From positions 2,492,814-2,556,813 of the forward strand of contig NW_022098024.1 in NCBI RefSeq assembly GCF_002288925.2: DNA of 64,000 nucleotides. The letters are read 5' to 3'. This DNA is from Delphinapterus leucas. Taxonomy: Eukaryota; Chordata; Mammalia; Artiodactyla; Monodontidae. Shown one piece after another: positions 60,160 through 64,000 of the stretch (within the stretch, counting starts at the first letter, position 1; each line of letters starts with the position of its first letter). Both the position numbers and the translations under genes were made by a program. The notes beneath the pieces are model-generated. The model ran no database searches. It had not been told where the DNA came from and saw only the letters and a program-made list of their open reading frames with translations.

Positions 60160-60790
60160 TATTCTGATTTTAAAAGTGTTCCCTGAGAAATGTTGGACAA
60201 TATAAGAATATAAAAAGGAGATTAAATTATTGATAATTCCAATATCCAAAGTTTAATATTTTGTTATGCTGAAAAGTTTTTCACTACTCAGATGATTAAT
60301 AAATAGATGGATAAAAAATAATGAAGGTAGAAATAGATATATATTTATAAAATTGGCATTAAACTACTATCCTGCAAATACATTATTGTATATTTTTTAA
60401 CTCAATACTTGCTTTTAGCATTAGGCTATATTAAATATTCTTCAAAAGTATAAAATATTTGATGAATAACATTCTATAACATATGAGTAACATAAATTAC
60501 TGAACAATCTCATCTATTAATTTGTAGGTTAGTTCTTTTTTTCCCCTGTAAACAATTCTATAATGCATATTCTCACCTAAATTGCCACACCTATGAATGA
60601 AGTTTTGAGGAATTTAATTCTGGCCCAAAGGATAGAAAAATACTTTTGTCCTCTCTATATAGACTTCCAAAATCATTTCCAGACCTGCACCACAATTTTA
60701 TCTTTCATCAGCAGTAATAATTTCTGGTCACACCATACCCTCTCTCACAAAGTACTAGTCCTAAAAAAAAATTTGGCAGCAAATAGAATT
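60160..60790 (-). repeat. Possible degraded L1M 3' region
   Basis: Weak match to the order of reversed L1M/L1ME 3' text: 'acaattctataatgcatatt', 'acttccaaaatcatttccag', 'cagcagtaataatttc', 'cacaccataccctctctcac'. It is too diverged to be sure. Confidence 0.4.
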
Positions 60791-61808
60791 TAGTTATTTT
60801 AAATTAAGTAATTATATCAATATTAAAGTAAAACACTTCTTTAAAAAATTGTACCCATTCTTTCACATCTATTTTTATTGCTGTATATGTTAATAAATTT
60901 AGATTTATGACATTTTTACATATTAAAAATTAACTTCGATCATAATTATTACAAAATTTACAAGTTTATTTTTTAATCTTTTAATGTTATCTGTGACTAT
61001 TCAGGGTTTAAAATATCTATAAAATGTGTACTTAATATGTCACCTTATTCACCTCTGATTATTTTCCCTTAGAACATCATCATTTTACATTTTGTTTGTA
61101 CTGTTTTTGGTGTTTTAAGACTGTTCATTTTTACACATAACTTGTAAATTTATTGGGCGGCATATAGTTTAGTTGTTCTATGATGTAAAGATCCAAACTT
61201 AATTTTTTCCAACCACTTTTCTAAAAACTGTATTTTTAAAAAAATACTTTTCCATTAGTTTGTAATGCTCTCTTTAAGATAACATTTAATTCTTACATGC
61301 CAAAAATATTCAACAACATTTGTAGGTTTCTCCTGGCTCGGACAACATAGGAGATTTAACTCCTCTTAAATCGGATGAGAGGTGCTACGGGGAAGTTAGT
61401 CATAAATGCCAGCACTTACTTGGGAGCAGTGTGTGTCACACTGCCCAATCATTTCCATCTTGAGTTAGTAAAACACTGAAAACTCTTTAGCTTCTTTAGC
61501 AGGTTTCTTGTATAGTCTGAATGAAGAGAAATAAATGGTGTTTGGGGGGAGAAATCACAATAACAGGACAATTTTTAATGAACAATTATGTCTCCGGATA
61601 GAGTTTGGAAAAACCAGATATAGCTATAAATAAGGTTGAAATTGCTTCGCATAATAATATAAAGGAGTTTTTTTCATTTCTGGCATGTCATATTTCTACC
61701 AATTATTGCTTTAGGAAAACAATCATTCTTTATTAATATGGATTTAGACCTTATTGAATCTGAGAATAATTTTATTTCCTTAGAAGATATATGTGAGTGT
61801 GCATCTCT

Positions 61809-61809
<1 letters not shown>
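60791..61809. other. No recognisable feature
   Basis: AT-rich; nothing supported. Confidence 0.45.

Positions 61810-61841
<32 letters not shown>
61810..61841. repeat. (GT)n microsatellite
   Basis: About 16 uninterrupted GT dinucleotides. Confidence 0.97.
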
Positions 61842-61913
61842 CATAGCCTAGTCTGAATCAACTCTTTTGCTGAAATTACTCTGCCCCTTTAACACACCAT
61901 ATTAAATATGATA

Positions 61914-62236
61914 GGGCTTCCCTGGTGGCACAGTGGTTAAGAATCTGCCTACCAATGCAGGGGACACGGGTTCTAGCCCTGGTCCGGAAGATACCACATG
62001 CTGCAGAGCAACTAAGCCCGTGCACCACAACTACTGAGCTTGCACTCTGGAGCCCGCGAGCCACAACTGCTGAAGCCTGAGCGCCTAGAGCCTGTGCTCT
62101 GCAACAAGAGAAGCCACCGCAATGAGAAGCCTACGTACCGCAACAAAGAGTAGCCCCTGCTCACCGCAACTAGAGAAAGCCCGCACACAGCAACAAAGAC
62201 CCAACACAGCAAAAAATAAAATTAATAAAAATTTTT
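61914..62236 (+). mobile_element. CHR SINE, long form
   Basis: Head 'agggcttccctggtggcaca', then 'ccacaactactgagc' modules, 'actagagaaagcccg' and 'gcaaaaaataaaattaat' tail. A partial duplication, 'aaatatgata' near 61905 and 'aaatgata' near 62238, is consistent with insertion here. Confidence 0.94.
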
Positions 62237-62319
62237 TAAATGATATTATTCCTAGATTGAGCGTTGCAATTTGGGGAAACGCATTGGTGAAAGATTTTGA
62301 AAAAATGTTAAAGATATTT

Positions 62320-63548
62320 TTTCTCCTTTTTTGACATTTTTGTGGAAGTATAATATATATATACAGAAAAATACACAAATCAGAAATGGGGGGATTAATT
62401 TATAAATTTACTACACCTGTAACCAGCACTGGCATGTAGGAACAGAACATCCTAGCAGCATCCTAGAAAAATCTAACATGTAATCATCTATTCATTTCTC
62501 CCCCAGGGTAATCACTATTCTGATTTTTAATATTATAGATTCATTTTGCCTGTTTTAAACTGTACATCAATAGAATCATATACTTTTGGTACCTGGCTTC
62601 TTTGGCTCAAAATAATATATCTGAGATTCATCCATGTTGTTGCAAGTAGGTGTAAATCATTCATTCTCATTTCTGTAGAGCATTCCATTGTTTGACCATA
62701 TCGTATTTTATTCATTCAACTCTTGATTGGGATTTGCGTTGTTTCAATTTTAGGGTAACTTATGAATAGTGCTGCTATAAACACACTAATATATGTCTTT
62801 TGGTGTGCACATTTCTGTTAGTTACACACCCAGAAATGGAGTCGGTGGGTAATAGATTATGTTCAGTGTAGTTTTGTGCTACCAAGTAATTTTCTAAAGA
62901 GTTTGCTAACAACTTATATACCCACCAGCAGTGTATAATGAGATTCCCTATTACTCCAATTCCTTGATACCTGTTGCTATGATCCCTTTTACGTTTTACA
63001 ATGTCCCTTGGGTATTCAGTGAAATTTTATTGTAATTTAAATTTACATTTCCCTGATAACAAATGAAATGGGACACTTTTCATTTGCTTTTTGGCCATTT
63101 ATGCACATCCTTTTTTATAAAGTAACTCTTCAAGTTTGCTTTTTTCTACTGATTTTAATCAACTTGTAAAATTTTCTTTTGCTATTTTTTGAGAACTAGA
63201 TATTTATCGAACATGTGTGCTACAAATATCTTATTCCATTCTATGTATTGCCTCTTCATTCTTATGACCCATCTATTGATGGAAAAATGTTCTTAATCTT
63301 CTTCATACATTGCTATTTATTTTTTATTTCCTTTTTTAAAAGTATTTTTAAAAATTGAGCATGAGATGGCTACGCCTAATCCAAGTTCAGGAGACATTCT
63401 CTATGTTTTCTTCAAAAGTCTGTATTAATTTACCTTCCATAACAATGTCAGCAGCATATCTGGCATTGAATTTTTGTTGTCATAAGAAGAACAAAGTTCC
63501 TTTATTTCCTGTGTGGAATCAACTTACCTAGCACCGTTCATTTTATTT
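62320..63548 (-). mobile_element. Ancient L1M 3' part
   Basis: Reversed L1M text in order: 'ggtaatcactattctgattt', 'agattcatccatgttgttgc', 'agcattccattgtttgacca', 'gcatttctgttagt', 'catttccctgataacaaatg', 'tttggccatttatgcacatc', then the ORF2 C-terminal region up to 'cctagcaccgttcat'. The younger L1 at 63550 follows directly, so that copy probably inserted into this one. Confidence 0.8.
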
Positions 63549-63549
63549 T

Positions 63550-64000
63550 TTTGAATTTTATTTTATTTATTTATTTATTTATACAGCAGGTTCTTATTTG
63601 TTATCTATTTTATACATATTAGTGTATATATGTCAATCCCAATCTCCCAATTCATCACACACACCTCCCCCAGGCCACTTTCCCCCCTTGGTGTCCATAT
63701 GTTTATTCTCTACATCTGTGTCTCTATTTCTGCCCTGCAAACTGGTTCATCTGTACCATTTTTCTAGGTGCCACATGTATGCGTTAATATATGATATTTG
63801 TTTTTCTCTTTCTGACTTACTTCACTCTGTATGACAGTCTCTAGATCCATCCATGTCTCTACAAATGACCCAATTTTGTTCCTTTTTATGGCTGAGTAAT
63901 AGTCCATTGTATATATGTACCACATCTTCTTTATCCATTTGTCTGTTGATGGGCATTTAGGTTGCTTCCATGACCTGGCTATTGTAAATAGTAGCACCCT
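63550..64000 (-). mobile_element. Younger L1 3' end, continuing past the window
   Basis: Begins with a reversed (TTTA)n A-type tail, then a 3' UTR like that of the L1 at 50877-52845 ('ttggtgtccatatgtttatt', 'gcaaactggttcatctgtac'), then ORF2 from 63764 upward. The element is cut by the window edge. Confidence 0.92.
63764..63997 (-). pseudogene. L1 ORF2 C-terminal end, partial
   Basis: 77 codons on the minus strand ending in 'T-H-T-C-G-T', with the usual C-terminal 'W-K-Q-P-K-C-P-S-T-D' and 'M-D-L-E-T-V-I-Q-S-E-V' blocks. Whether the upstream frame is intact cannot be judged from this window. Confidence 0.85.

Overview
The window is mammalian nuclear DNA, most probably from a cetacean (whale, dolphin or porpoise). 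The best evidence is 14 copies of a tRNA-Glu-derived SINE of the CHR type (cetacean/hippo/ruminant), in a short form of about 200 bp and a long form of about 330 bp. Many copies still have clear target-site duplications. I saw no ruminant Bov-B LINE. Base composition is AT-rich. I recognised no host protein-coding exon, tRNA, rRNA or other RNA gene on either strand; nearly all open frames above 60 codons lie inside repeats or resemble nothing I know. The window reads as intergenic or deep intronic sequence.

Layout. 1-2.9 kb: weak ancient LINE (CR1/L2-like) and MIR remnants. 2.9-7.3 kb: an ancient L1M on the minus strand that keeps its 5' UTR, ORF1 and the front of ORF2 but lacks its 3' part, with a nested 294-bp insertion. 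7.7-13 kb: five CHR SINEs, two of them close neighbours at 10.1-10.7 kb. 16.6-17.8 kb: an ancient unnamed repeat split by a 223-bp Tigger2-type DNA transposon. 19.3 kb: an L1 3' end. 20.6-21.1 kb: a decayed hAT/ZBED-like transposase relic. 24.1-24.6 kb: an ERV-type LTR. 25.8-33.6 kb: a full-length but inactivated L1 of 7,249 bp, with a 15-bp target-site duplication, inserted into an older L1 fragment. 34-49 kb: MIR, MER5A-like, LTR, MaLR and CHR elements, an L1M-derived insertion with a perfect 18-bp duplication, and a candidate retrocopied 3' end. 49.6-52.8 kb: CHR SINEs and a 5'-truncated L1 interrupted near its 3' end by a SINE. 54.8-57.35 kb: a near full-length Tigger1 carrying a SINE. 60-64 kb: a TGTACA-rich tandem repeat, an ancient L1M on the minus strand, and a younger L1 3' end that runs off the window.

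How it works together. There is no operon or pathway. The content is a layered record of transposition: MIR, L2/CR1, L1M, hAT and Tigger relics at the base, LTRs in between, and cetartiodactyl L1 and CHR SINEs on top. CHR SINEs have no enzymes and are presumed to have been mobilised by L1. I did not find a previously undescribed functional system. The observations most worth a second look are an orphan 121-bp copy of L1 5' UTR sequence about 2 kb from the full-length L1, the L1M-derived insertion with a perfect 18-bp duplication, the hAT transposase relic, the 3'-truncated L1M, and two palindrome-rich tracts (43.4 and 60.0 kb). Family names rest on recognition by eye; no database search was run, and boundaries are approximate unless a duplication is stated.
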